Source: Leucophora obtusa
Taxonomy: Eukaryota > Arthropoda > Insecta > Diptera > Anthomyiidae
NCBI GenBank assembly: GCA_949987735.1
Contig: OX465299.1
Location: 155,560,353-155,624,352, forward strand
Length of the DNA: 64,000 nt
Reading direction: 5' to 3'
Of the stretch, positions 11,493 to 22,206 are shown one piece after another; position 1 is the first letter of the stretch, and every line of letters starts with the position of its first letter. The position numbers were made by a program, and so were the translations under genes. The notes under the pieces were generated by a model. The model searched no databases, was not told the DNA's origin, and saw only the letters and a list, made by a program, of their open reading frames with translations.

Positions 11493-13426
11493 TTATTTTA
11501 ATAAATATTGCCTAGACTTTTTCGATGGTGGTTGTTCGGGACTAGTGGCATCGCATTCATCGCTATCATCAGTTTCTGAACCACACATAATGTCAATGTG
11601 TGACTCCACTGTTGGCCCTTCTGCATCTCCTGAAAATTCTTTATCATCAAGATTATCCTTGTCTTGCCACACTAACTTACTCCACCAGCAAATTTCCGCA
11701 ATTATTGCACTCGGCGACTTTTTGCCTCTATATCTGTAAGTTTTTGTTTTATTAAAATGAGTTTGAAAAAATAAAAAATCAGTATTACCTCATTTCAAAT
11801 GGCATAGCAACTTGATGATAGCGTTCACCTTGTTCATCAGATTCGGTAGCCAATTGTTTGCTGAAGTAGTCCAGATGATGATGTAAATAATGGATTTTCA
11901 AGGACATGTGGACACCAATTTCCGAGAATGCTCTTAACATCCTTGCGACAGAAACATCGTAGTTGTTAGAACGATGCTTTCCCAACAAGCCTTCTATTAC
12001 TTCTTTGATTGCCTGCCATGCATTCAATTCAGCGTCAATCAAAATATTGTTGAATGCGTCACTTTTAATCAGCTTTCGTATATGTGGACCATTTAGTACG
12101 CCTGATTGGAAAAAATTAATTTGTTAAGATGGAAAATCATGGGAAATGAATGTGATATTATAACTTACCTTCTTTAATTTTACTTTCGCTGAGTCTCGGG
12201 TAAATTAGTTTCAAACACAAGAAAACTTCATCTCTTTTGGCGACAGTTTTGATAAAATTCTTAACAATTCCAAGTTTAATATGCAGTGGAGGCAGCAATA
12301 TCTTCTCCTTCGGCACTAGAGGCTCACGAATAATATTGGCCGTTTATAACCTGCTGTGCTCTCTGAGTTTCCATCCGTGGCATGCATATTGGTCACCGGA
12401 AAATCGTGTGTCCCAATCGCACAAAAAGCACATATATTTTATATAGCCGCTTTGAAGACCGCAAAGCATTGCTACAACTTTTAAATCGCAGCATATGCGC
12501 CACATATGTTTGGCGTAGTTAACCATTTTTAAAATATTTTCCAGTGCATCATATGTTTCTTTCGTTTCTGTACTGTAGGCGATTGGAACTGAAGGTTTTT
12601 TATTGGTCTTATGCAGTAAAACCGCCTTCAAGCTGAGTTTTGAACTGTCAATAAATAATCTCCAGTCATCTGCTTCATATTTTATTTCCATTGCGTCCAT
12701 CAATTTTCCTACATCCGGGCAATATGCAGAAGTTTTTTCATCATTCACAAGGAATAAACTTTGGAGTGTTGCCGGACGACTTCGATAAGCTGTGACTTTC
12801 ACACCGGGTGCCAACAAATTGTTTGATTTCAAAATGGAAGCCAGCTCTTCCGATTTATGCTGTGTTAATTCCAACTTGGCAACAATTGAATCAAGCTTAT
12901 TTTGATTTATTAAAATTGGCTCATTGGATACTGATGGCTCATATGGGGAATCATCACGTGCATGATATGTCGGAGCAGTCGTAGAAGAGAAAATATCTGG
13001 GCTAGAAGCTTTTGGCACAGGAATGTGGTCCGAATGAGGCAATGGTGTTGCGGCACTTGCAACACCAACGTAATTATACGATTTTCTTATCCTTTTTGCG
13101 GCTCCTTTATTCGCACATGCATAGCAATTCAATGGATTGTGACCTTCGCCAGGGTTAGTCCAAGTCATTGGGATACCGAATGGCATACTTTCACGTCTTC
13201 TATTTTTCCAATCCATTAGACGGTTGTAGCAGCTTTTTCACACTATATTTGGTACCCAATTTTCGTTCACTATAACATTTTGGTTGAAGTACATCTCGTA
13301 TGTTTGAACAAAATCAGTACTGAAATTTCCCCTTTTTTTATGTGTTGAGACATATTGACCACAGCAGTAGCAAAAGCTATTTATATCTGGCTTGCACAGT
13401 TCCATATTCTGTTCTCTTTTGTTCAC
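11493..13426 (-). pseudogene. K transposase, three exons, two nonsense codons
   Basis: The proposed exons are 13426-12169, 12101-11789 and 11733-11493. Splice sites are GT/AG (GTAAGT and GTAATA donors; ATCAG and TTACAG acceptors). The joined length is 1812 bases, exactly 604 codons. An N-terminal Cys pair (FCYCCGQY) starts a zinc-finger-like module whose second pair is broken: TGA at 13238-13240 stands where a Cys is expected before KSCY. Then come MPFGIPMTW, a linker, FIDSSKLSLKAVLL (candidate first catalytic Asp), ICCDLKVVAMLCG (second), a CFLCDWD Cys motif, TAA at 12344-12346, ILLPPLHIKLG, and ESDEQGERYHQ (candidate acidic residue plus HQ). The tail is acidic, then basic (PPSKKSR). The family is often annotated only as hypothetical, as I recall from Hydra, aphid and spider genomes. 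Only two inactivating changes suggest a recent death. Confidence 0.85.
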
Positions 13427-13760
13427 TTTTAAAAAACTGGAGAAAAATCACTTTTACTGTTCGCGTTCGTCGGCACTTGTTGAATGACAAAAATCACAGA
13501 ACCAGTGTGAGAAAGAGAAGAAGTATAATGACAATGCATGTTTTATGTGAACATTACAGAACCAGTGTTGCCACATCAATATTTCTCTTTTAGTACAGTA
13601 GAAAATATGAGAGAGTTCGGCTTGTGAGTGTCAATGTTTTCTCCAAATAATGTTGTGCATATCTGGAGCAAATTTTTGAAATTCATACATTTACCTAATT
13701 GTGAATAAATGAGAAACGCGTGCATCGATTTTCATGATCTATGCCTTTTTTTGCTCATGA

Positions 13761-14174
13761 GTTATGTGACTTTACGCGAAAGTAATTAGTTTTGGCACTT
13801 TTTTCCATTTTGGATTTTTTATGAATTTTTAAAAAAAAATATTTAAATTTTTAGGCAAAAAATACTTTTTTCCCTTCATACATTCATTTTTAACTTCGAA
13901 AGTGTTGCACATATAGGAAAACGGTATAGAAACAGATTAGAGAAATTGTAATTCTAAATTTTTCTAAATTTGTTTCATCAAAATCGGACAAGTGGTTCTC
14001 GAGTTATGTTAAACTACGTTTTTGCCAAAATGTTACAACTAAGCAAAAAAACATCAAGATAAGGAAAAAATTTAAAAGGTAAAAAAATGACACATACGAA
14101 CGCCAAACCCTTTGAGGGTTTTACTATACTGACCTAGTACCATCACCCTGACTTGGAATTTCTCACCCCCCAGA
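13761..14174 (-). repeat. Right long TIR of K
   Basis: It is the inverted partner of 10853-11272. It lies upstream of the transposase start (13426), so it may carry its promoter; no clear TATA or initiator was identified. Confidence 0.85.
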
Positions 14175-14177
14175 CAA

Positions 14178-14675
14178 TAATCCCAAAAATGTTCCATAGT
14201 GTTATGAGCATTGCTAAAAAATTTTGAATTTTCTGAGCCATTTATGAGTCATTTATGAATAATTTTTAAGCCATTTATGAGTATTGAAAAAATATAAAAA
14301 ATTTTTTTTAATACACTCATAAATAAGAGTCTATTATGTTTCATTTATGACTCTAAAATTTGAGCACTCTGAAAATGCTCATATTTAGAGGCTTTGGAGT
14401 CATAATTTCTGAGCGTTCAGAAAAATGTTGGCTGGGTCTGATTATAAAACCGGCCGTATTTTGAAATAAAAACAAAAGGGAAATTTATTAAATCGAATTT
14501 GTTAATTCAAATCAATAATTACGCAAATGAACTAAATTTTAGTTAAATTTTTGTAGTATTGAATAAAAAAGTACTTTAACTAGATTAATTATATAAGTAT
14601 TATTTTTAGTATAAGCATTAGAATCTAAGAAAATGTTTTGTAAATTTTTGTATTTAAATTTCCAATTCTATTAAA
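14178..14675. repeat. Palindromic AT-rich repeat with TTATGAGTC motifs
   Basis: Positions 14200-14420 hold direct and inverted TTATGAGTCATTTATGA-type motifs, suggestive of a small foldback MITE. No boundaries could be fixed. The remainder is plain AT-rich sequence. Confidence 0.35.
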
Positions 14676-15286
14676 TACGAGGGCGGATCAATAAGTCCGT
14701 AATACGGGGGCTAAAATCGCTTATCCGTTTTGCGGATGAACAACGCCAAACACTTCTTTGAAGTTGTCACACGATTGCATTTATGGCCAATTTGGAGCAA
14801 ACGCAGCACCCAAGCTGCGTACAGGTTTCTAAAACCCAAACGATCATTTAAGATCGAAATCACAGAGCCCATGGGATGTCTATGGCATTGGGCACTTCTA
14901 CTCTCTGATCGACGAACACAATATCGTAAATTTTTTCGACATTTTCGGGTGCATTGACCTCAATTGGCCGTTCAGAAGGTTCAGCGTTACTAGTGCTTGT
15001 GCGACCACAGCGAAACTCAGTAAAACATTTTTTACCATTGAAGTTGACGGTGCATAATCTGCATAGTACTTATCAAGCTTTTCCTTGGTTTGAGCAACGG
15101 TTTTTTTCGCAAAATATAAAGTTTGATGAGCACTCGAAATTCACTTTTTTCGATTTTAACAAAAATCTACAAGGTTATATGCTGTGAACACCTGTTAAAC
15201 GCAAAGTTAATAACGGAACTTGCTTAAAATTTCACCGGAGCGGTGTTGCATTGCATGTAACTATGAGATAAGTTCGAAAAGTCGTA
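14676..15286 (-). mobile_element. Decayed mariner element, internally deleted
   Basis: The left end TACGAGGGCGGATCAATAAG is a mariner-type terminus. The right end reads as a degenerate partner (TACGACTTTTCGAACTTATC on the minus strand). The TA target is included in both ends. A minus-strand transposase N-terminus sits near the right end. At about 0.6 kb it lacks most of the roughly 1.3 kb expected of a mariner. Confidence 0.75.
14905..15145 (-). pseudogene. Mariner transposase N-terminal fragment, frameshifted
   Basis: Three minus-strand frames give consecutive pieces of a mariner DNA-binding region: EFRVLIKLYIL, then KTVAQTKEKLDKYYAD and APSTSMVK, then FTEFRCGRTSTSNAEPSERP followed by VNAPENVEKIYDIV. 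The order and spacing match the helix-turn-helix region of mariner transposases. At least two frameshifts are needed. The DDD catalytic domain is absent. Confidence 0.8.
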
Positions 15287-16079
15287 CAAATTGAAATAAA
15301 ATTAAGAACATTTACTATTTGAACTAAATTTTAGTACAAAAATTCCCTGCAACAAATAAAAACAACAAAATATTTTTCCTCAAAACTCAATTGGTATTTT
15401 TACTAAATTTTGGTCAAAACAACAAACATTATGTTGTATCTACTAACCTTTTTGAGTGTGCTATAAAATTTAAATCAGGAAATAAGTAATTGTATTTAAA
15501 ATTCTTCTATTAAAAGATTTTTTTTTCAAGTGCTTTTCCATTTTCTTCTTAAGTATTATTTAAGGACTACTGTTGTAGTTTTCAAATTGTTTTAATGATT
15601 TCATTTGTGTATTTAATATGTAATAATGATACAGAAGACTTTACGGATGATGATGATGATGACAACCCCCCAGCTAAGAAACTACACACCAACATACACT
15701 TGCCAGGGTAAAAATAAAATTTCCACATGTTTGACAACTATGTCACTTACTAAACATTGGATTATTGTCTTTTTTTTCTGTTGTGCTACGGATTTAGTTG
15801 AATATTAACGTGAATTACGGAAAGACCTAAAAACGTATTCGATTATAAAAAATTTAATTTATTTAACAATTAAGTACCTACAAGTATTTAAATTTAAAAA
15901 TTAAAAAACAAAAAAAATCGAAAGTGTTTAATACTACATCTAAAAAACCTTTTTGTGTCATTACCAAAGATTTGTGTTATTGTGTATTTGTTTGTAAACA
16001 AAAGATTATAACAAAAAATATAATAAAAAAAAAGTTGATAATATCATCTTGTCTTATTGTTTAAATATATAAACAATAA
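15287..16079. other. No gene; U-like end and a GATGAT microsatellite
   Basis: A U-like terminus (ACCTTTTTGAGTGTG) occurs near 15447-15461. A short (GAT)n run lies at 15648-15662. The rest is featureless AT-rich sequence. Confidence 0.4.
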
Positions 16080-16590
16080 GGGTGACACTTGTGTTGTAAT
16101 TCTAAAATACCAAAAAAAACCATACGTAACAAAAATCATAATTTTACCAAGGCTTGCACACGGTGTTGCATGGTTTATTAGGCACAAACTCGTCGAAAAT
16201 TTTGGGAAATATCGTCAAAATCGTTAAAGCGTTTTGAAAAATAGTCAAAATAAAATCTATTTGTGTCACAAGGAACCCTAAAAACTTAATTTTCGTGCTT
16301 GTTTGATTTAACAGATTTAATATAATGTTTATAAACATCATCGAAATTTGCCATATCCTGAAATGGTTGCTTTAACAAAAAGAATTATTAACAAAAATTT
16401 CAGATTTTGAAATATTTAATATTTATTTCAATATTTATTTAATATCTTCCCCAGGAAAAAAATGAGATTCCTTACAGTTTTAGAACAGAAGTTTGCACAA
16501 AAATTATCATATTTTTTATTATTTTTCCTATAAGTTTTGTACATTTTAAAATATGTATCTTAAAGAAAAATTGAAAGTTTCGTAATAAAT

Positions 16591-17071
16591 TAGAGTTGGG
16601 CTTAATCATCGTTCTTTTTGGTGACTCGGTCATATCGTTCAATAAAATTCATTGAACTAGTTCGTTCAAATCGTTCAATCGTTCTTTTTTGTCATGAGCT
16701 GTGTCTGAACAGTGATTCGCGAACGGTGTCGTTCATTCGACAATTTATTGGCGCACTACATGTTACATGTTTATATTAATTTTATTGTGCATAGACTAAT
16801 AGTGTCAGAAAATTACAATTTTATTAAAAATTTTAAATTATTAAGAAAAACATTTAATTCTGTAATAAAATTAATGAGAAAGGATACAAACTTTTTATGA
16901 CTACAAAAAAGAACGAAATGAACGATGAACGAAATGAACGATGAACGAAATGAACGATGAACGAAATGAACGAAATGAACGAACAGAACGAATAACGGTG
17001 AACGATGTCATATCGTTCAATGAACTGAACCGTTCAAATCAACTAGTTCGTTCATGAACGACACAACTCTA
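16591..17071. mobile_element. hAT MITE, TAGAGTTG family (member 1)
   Basis: It starts TAGAGTTGGG and ends ACAACTCTA, with a 7/8-matching TSD (taataaat at 16583-16590, caataaat at 17072-17079). The subterminal text is a dense array of inverted TCGTTCA / TGAACGA units, including a tandem 'gaacgaaatgaacgat' block at 16912-16990. Confidence 0.8.
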
Positions 17072-17159
17072 CAATAAATAAAAAACTATGATGTACTTGA
17101 ACGGATTTCGAAATTTTTTCTACGTATAATTTTATTTAGAATTTTATTATGAACACTTA

Positions 17160-17300
17160 AATCGTGTTCGCTTACCCACTACAATTTACTACTTTTACTA
17201 CAGCTGGAAAAATCCAATACAAAAAGTAAACAAAACTTTCCAATTGTAGTAAAAGTAGTAAGAATTTCGAGTAAATAAACACACTGCTAATCTCAAATTC
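17160..17300. repeat. Small imperfect inverted repeat
   Basis: TTTACTACTTTTACTACAG near 17186 is inverted as GTAGTAAAAGTAGTAAG near 17248, around a short A-rich centre. Function unknown; possibly a very short MITE. Confidence 0.4.
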
Positions 17301-17579
17301 TAAAATATTTTTTAAAAATCGTATAGATTTGCTGAATAAAAATTATCTGATTTTGAAGCGTTTTTTTTTTTTTTTTTGGTTGTTCCCACATTAATTTGTT
17401 TGCAATTCTGCACTACTTTAAAAACTAGAAACTTGAGATTTAGAATTATAGATTGGAAAAGGATCGTATTTTTCCACATTTCTTGCTGTGTTTCGATTAA
17501 ATAAAAATCGTCATTTTGAAGGAAAATATCGCCAAATCATCATTTGGCTATTTTTGCACTGAAAATATTATTACAGTAA

Positions 17580-18045
17580 CTGACTGCAGTTTATTTAAAA
17601 AGTTATCCGTACATTTATTTTTAAATGATTATTCAGTTTAAATAAAAATAAATATATTTTTTAACTGTTTTTGTCGTTTATTTAAAAAATAAATTACATA
17701 TAAATACGGATTTTCTGTTACAGTTAATATTTTCATTTAAAATGTTTTGTTAAAAAAAGAATTCCTTTTCGATTTCTAGGTCAGTTAAAAAAATGAAATA
17801 AACTAAATATCATTTATTCTTAAGGATTTTGTAGTTAATTTTTTGAAATTTAAAAAAACGAAATAAATGAAAAATCATTAATTTTTTAAGGATTTTCTAA
17901 TTTATTTATTAACATTGAAAAATAAATGAAAAGTTCTTTTGATTTAAATGAAAAGTCAGTGGACCGGTTTTCAAGTGATTTTTCATTTATTTTAAATTAC
18001 ATTTTCAGTTAATTTAAACTACAAACTATTTATTTTTTTGACAGA
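17580..18045. repeat. AAATAAATGAAAAATCATT-type AT repeats
   Basis: Several direct and inverted copies of TTATTTAAA and AAATGAAAAATCA motifs occur between an ACTGACTG start and a TTTTCAGTTAA end. It is probably a MITE remnant; no TSD was found. Confidence 0.35.
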
Positions 18046-18423
18046 AGAAATATAATTGAAAATAAAAATACATAATTTACCGCAAAAAAGCAAATTAAAT
18101 ACAATAAAATGTAAAACACCCAGAACTAATGCAAAACCAATTGAATTGATGGAGAATTGTGGCGAAACAAATACAACCATATCCTTGTTTTGCTTTCCTT
18201 TTTTTCTAAACGTCAACAAATGTCGACGGTCGACTGTCGCTGAATTTAAATTAAACGCGACGATCTTTGCAGTTGTCGGTCGACAATCGACCCAGTTGTG
18301 ATTAAACTCTAATTTTGATATTAAATAGTGCGCCACTAAAAAATGTAACACATAGATGTTTTGCCAGTTTTTTTGGCATCAACGTTCTTCTTAGCATTTC
18401 TGTCCGAAGCTTTCTGAACTTTA

Positions 18424-18560
18424 AAGCCGCGTTCACAATAGTAGCGTGACTCTACTCTGCAGCACTGATTGAAATTCTAACTGTTCAAAATGCAGAGTAA
18501 AGTTACTTCAAAAATTGATGACACTTCAGTAATTACATTATATTTTTTCGCATAGTCTAT
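18424..18560. repeat. Possible GCCG-TTCAC MITE end
   Basis: GCCGCGTTCACAATAGTAG resembles the end of the element at 53148-53697 (GCCGGATTCACGGTGCTG; other end rc GCCAGATTCACAATGCTG). The opposite end is not recognised here. Confidence 0.35.
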
Positions 18561-18798
18561 GCTAAATACCACCTCAATTTATTTTCGTTTTTATTTTTTT
18601 TTGTTATTACAATACTTTTATATTGTTTATTAAAAAATATCATTTTATTTTTATATTTAAAAAATTTTTTTAATTTGTTGACAATTAGAGATGAGAACAA
18701 ATCAGTGATGTGTTTTTAAGTAACATATATTTGTCATGTTAAACAGTTAACAGAGCAATGTTAACTCCAGAGTGGAGCAAATTTGTACTCCAGAGAGT

Positions 18799-19168
18799 CA
18801 CTGCTGCCAACATTTTTCCTAAAAATATCGCTAAATCAAACTAAAAAATCGTTAGAAAATCCTTACAAAAAAAAAACTTTAATAATAAATTTTATGAACT
18901 TTTCAGATTCTGTTGAAAAATTTCCTAAAAATAACCATATTTTTCAATATTTTAGGGACAAATCATTAATTTTTTTCCAACTTTCAAGTTTTCCATAAAA
19001 ATTTTGCGATAAATCGCTGAATAATAATGACTCAAAAAAAGAAAATATCAAGGCTGACTTTGAAAAAATCGCTAGGTTTCCCGCCAATAGCTAAGTCACG
19101 TTTTATACCGCTAAATACGTTAAAACATCGCTAGATTTGACGAGAAAATAGCTAAATTGGCAACAGTG
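18799..19168. mobile_element. hAT MITE family V, 370-bp copy
   Basis: The ends CACTGCTGCCAACA and ATTGGCAACAGTG match V termini. The interior has the family's ATCGCTAGATTTGACGAGAAA text. No convincing TSD remains, so this is an old or rearranged copy. Confidence 0.65.
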
Positions 19169-19345
19169 TCCAAAGTCGAACAAGTTTGACTCTGTAGTAA
19201 AATAAAAAACAGATAGCAAAATATAAAAATGTATTAGTTTGAAAGAGAAAACGAAACTAATTTGCTGCAGCTTGGAGTAATTTTAAAATGGAGTAATTTT
19301 TAAATGTTTCAGTAATTTTAAAACTACGAACAAGTGTCACCCTAA

Positions 19346-20085
19346 TAAAAAATATTTAATGTAAATGCATGAATAAAAATAAAAAAAGTTACAAAGAAGC
19401 TACGTCATTTTTATCACCTCAATCTTGATAATTATTATCTTGTACATCATCATTAAGATGATGAGTACGAAGATGACAATATATTTTTATTGATGCTTTA
19501 GGTGCCTCCCACAAAACTTTAATAGATATTTTGTGCTAAAATTAAAATACTCAGCCAAATATTGATTTTTTTTTTCTGTGAGGCAACAAAAAAAAAAAAA
19601 GAGAAAAGAAATATAAGATTTAAGTGAAACTTAAATGAAATTAAAAGTTATTTTCGAATCGATTTTCTCGCAAAATGTTATTGTTCAGTTATTGTTTCAA
19701 TAAAAGGCGTTGGGAATCCAACAAACGACAAAATGTTGCCAAGAAGGGGTAAATATTTTATTTTTTTAATATACTATATTTATGCTTAAGTGTTTGTTAG
19801 CAGTTTTATTAAAAAGTCTTCTTTTATCTTCTTAACAATTAAATATTTATAAATTTTTAATTATAAATGTTGCTGAGGCATCATTAATTATCTTTCGTAT
19901 ATATTTTTTTTTACTAAACACTTATTAAGTTTGAATAAAAATAAATTAACAAATTTTGCATAAATAATGCAAAATATAGATACTACAATATTTATATAAA
20001 CTTTCACTAGGAATTAGAAAAAAAGGCAATAGTTACTTGAAACCGAACTTCTAGATACTAACAAACCCTGACAGACGTAAATCGG
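19346..20085. other. No recognised feature
   Basis: AT-rich sequence with short poly-A runs (for example near 19590) and CATCATC-type trinucleotides (19440-19470). No gene, TIR or repeat copy was identified. Confidence 0.4.
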
Positions 20086-20124
20086 GTGGGTTGCCACGTA
20101 AAATTTGGGGCGACGAATTTTAAA

Positions 20125-20379
20125 CGAAAATATTTCGAATTAATGCATCGTTTTAGATGTATTGTTCATCGAACAGACGCTAAAAATTACATCTGTCCCA
20201 ATGGCGCCAGACTTCTTACTTTGGGGCGTTTTAAATCTCGCGTTCACCACAACAAACCACAAACCTTGCAAGAATTGGAAGCTAATATTGAAGAAGAAAT
20301 CGCCAACATTGAAACATTGGTAATGGAACGGCAAACGAGTGGAATTAAAACACAATACAAGTGGACCAAAATAGAGTAG
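20125..20379 (+). pseudogene. Tc1/mariner-type transposase C-terminal fragment
   Basis: The plus-strand frame includes RFKSRVHHNKPQTLQELEAN and then IEEEIANIETLVMERQ. This matches the end of the DDE domain in insect Tc1/mariner-like transposases, where '(F)LWGxLKSRVYxxKPxTLxELxxxI' is typical. The expected PDLTPxDF segment just before is garbled (ARLLTLG). No TIR could be tied to it, and it runs directly into the degenerate satellite. Confidence 0.6.
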
Positions 20380-21065
20380 AACGGGAAACGAAGTGGAGTG
20401 CAATGGGAACAATTTACTTAATTTAGTGGAATTGAAACACTAAATTAAGTAAACGGAATGGATTGAAGCGAATGGAATTGAAACACTGGACGAATGGAAA
20501 GAAATGGAATGGAACGAGGCATGATTGAGATTGAAATGCTAGACGATGGGAAGAAAATGGAATTAAGTGGATAAAGAATGGAATTGCCACACTAAAATTG
20601 GGAAACTAAATGGAATGGAACGGATATATTAAAACGGTAGACAAGTGCAACGAAACTGGATGAAACATTAGAAGGAGTAAAATTGAAACACTAGACAATA
20701 TGAACGAAATGGAATGGGGAGCGAGTCGAATTGGAACACTAAAATTGGAAACTGATATTGGGAAACTAAATGGAATGGAACGGATATATTAAAACGGTAG
20801 ACAAGTGCAACGAAACTGGATGAAATATTAGAAGGAGTAAAATTGAAACACTAGACAATATGAACGAAATGGAATGGGGAGCGAGTCGAATTGTAACACT
20901 AAAATTGGAAACTGATATTCAATGGAACGCGAAACGAGTGTAATTAAAACACTAGACAAGTGGATCGCAATAGAATAGAACTAGGAGCAAGTGAAATGAA
21001 ACGGGAAAAGGGTGAAATTAAAACACTAACCACATGGAACGAAATGGAATAGAGCGAGCCAGGAT
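20330..21065 (+). repeat. Degenerate GGAATGGAAC / ATTGAAACACTAGAC satellite
   Basis: A run of about 15 loosely spaced units alternates GGAATGGAAC-like and AATTGAAACACTAGAC-like motifs at roughly 40-50-base spacing. It is G-rich on this strand and unlike its surroundings. A precise 160-bp unit within it is duplicated (see 20601-20920). Confidence 0.7.
20601..20920 (+). repeat. Exact 160-bp tandem duplication
   Basis: Copies at 20601-20760 and 20761-20920 both start GGAAACTAAATGGAATGG. By eye they differ at about two positions (gaaacatt/gaaatatt; attggaac/attgtaac). This is far younger than the surrounding satellite. Confidence 0.9.
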
Positions 21066-21199
21066 TCTAATGATATTTATTACTTTGAACATTTTTTTTT
21101 TATATTTAGCGATTTTTTCTTTCAATTTTTCCTTTTTATCAAAAAGAAATTTGTTCAGTGAAATCATATGCTGAAATACAGAATTAATGTTACATTAAA

Positions 21200-21460
21200 C
21201 GAGTAAAAAGGTTAAAGTCGGGCATGCCGACTATACAATACCCTACACTAGTCTGGTTAAAAGCCAAGTAATGTTTGGATCCGAAATTCGAATGGGTTAA
21301 AATGGGACTTGTGTCAAAATTTTCTATAATGTGAGTCAGCGAACTAAATTTCATTAAAATATCTTAATATTTGCGACCTGCAGTTTGTAACCAAGCCAAT
21401 TTTGGGGGGACCCTTATATGGGCACTAGGTATAAACATGGACCGCTGTTAACTAAAATCG
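21200..21460 (-). mobile_element. Truncated DINE-1-like copy
   Basis: It begins CGAGTAAAAAGGTTAAAG with the AGTCGG/CCGACT hairpin and one tandem block (inverted 'aatattaagatatttt'). It stops at 21460, where a palindromic MITE begins. The other half, including the GTCY core, is missing. Confidence 0.8.
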
Positions 21461-21900
21461 CTGGGTCACCCCTAGGAATCGAGATATATCGATTTGACCT
21501 TTGGTGGTCTTTTTTTTGACATAACTCGAGAACCACTAGTCCGATTTTGCTCAAACAATTTTAAAAAAATTAAAAATTACAATTCCTTTAATCTGTTCAT
21601 ATAACGTTTTTTTATATACTCAACAGTTTTGCCTGTAAAAATAAATGTATGAAGAAAAAAATATTTTTTGCCTAAAATATTAAAAAAAAGTAATAAACAA
21701 AAGGTTATTGATTTTTATGGTAGCGGTAACAAACATTTATTTTTACCGGCAAAACTGTTGAGTATATAGAAAAACGTTATATGAACAGATTAAAGGAATT
21801 GTAATTTTTAATTATTTTAAAATTGTTTGAGCAAAATCTGACTAGTGGTTCTCGAGTTATGTCAAAAAAAATTATATCTCGATTCCTAGGGGTGACCCAG
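21461..21900. mobile_element. Palindromic MITE related to the K TIRs
   Basis: CTGGGTCACCCCTAGGAATC is inverted at the right end, and homology continues across the whole 440 bases, so it is essentially one long hairpin. Both arms carry the ATAACTCGAGAACCACTAG, CCGATTTTG and TTCATATAACG blocks seen in the K arms (11020-11120, 13930-14015). The flanking dinucleotide is CG on both sides. It looks like a MITE served by a K-type transposase. Confidence 0.75.
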
Positions 21901-22129
21901 CGAAACGCCGGGACACGTATAACTTGTTTTTGATCGATATAACATTTCCCGTTAGTTTCATCCCAACCCGATTTTGACTGTCGCATAGTGTAATGATATA
22001 ATTTCATTACATTCATATCAGATGCAATTGTAATAAAATCAAGTAATTAGTCCACCCCTTAGAAAAATGATTTCAATTTTACCTCGTACCACCAGTAACA
22101 AACTTTTAAGTTTTCTTTTATATACATAC

Positions 22130-22206
22130 AATGTACGGATTATTTCCTTTAAAAATACCAGGTTCTTTTCTGTTGCAATCAAAATAACCAATCCCACCGC
22201 TGACAC
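22130..22206. repeat. LTR-like repeat, copy 2, left part
   Basis: It shares 'gcaatcaaaataac' and TTTCCTTTAAA blocks with 340-395. It is split from its continuation (23375-23574) by the hAT at 22207-23366. Confidence 0.45.

Larger units (their letters stand above)
10853..14174 (-). mobile_element. K: 3.3 kb DNA transposon with ~415-bp inverted repeats
   Basis: Both ends read TCTGGGGGGTGAGAAATTCC inward, and inverted homology continues for about 415 bases. The trinucleotide CAA flanks both ends (10850-10852, 14175-14177), a possible 3-bp TSD. Between the arms lies a minus-strand transposase gene (11493-13426). The superfamily is not settled: the protein is of a type I know only as 'uncharacterised' in many invertebrate genomes, and the short TSD plus long TIRs do not fit hAT, Tc1/mariner or piggyBac. 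Confidence 0.85.
16080..19342. mobile_element. Harbinger-like shell, 3.26 kb
   Basis: The ends are perfectly inverted for 13 bases (GGGTGACACTTGT) and partly for about 15 more. TAA lies on both sides (16077-16079, 19343-19345), as for PIF/Harbinger. No Harbinger transposase or Myb-like frame is visible. The interior is occupied by later insertions (16591-17071, 18799-19168) and AT-rich repeats, so this is a non-autonomous or gutted copy. Confidence 0.65.

Noticed and set aside
12603..13219. Plus-strand frames across the K transposase
   Set aside because: They are shadows of the minus-strand transposase exon.
18056..18351. Overlapping frames of 81 (+) and 110 (-) codons
   Set aside because: Both strands are open over the same AT-rich stretch and neither has recognisable motifs. 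A GTCGAC-rich inverted repeat at 18215-18295 explains part of it.
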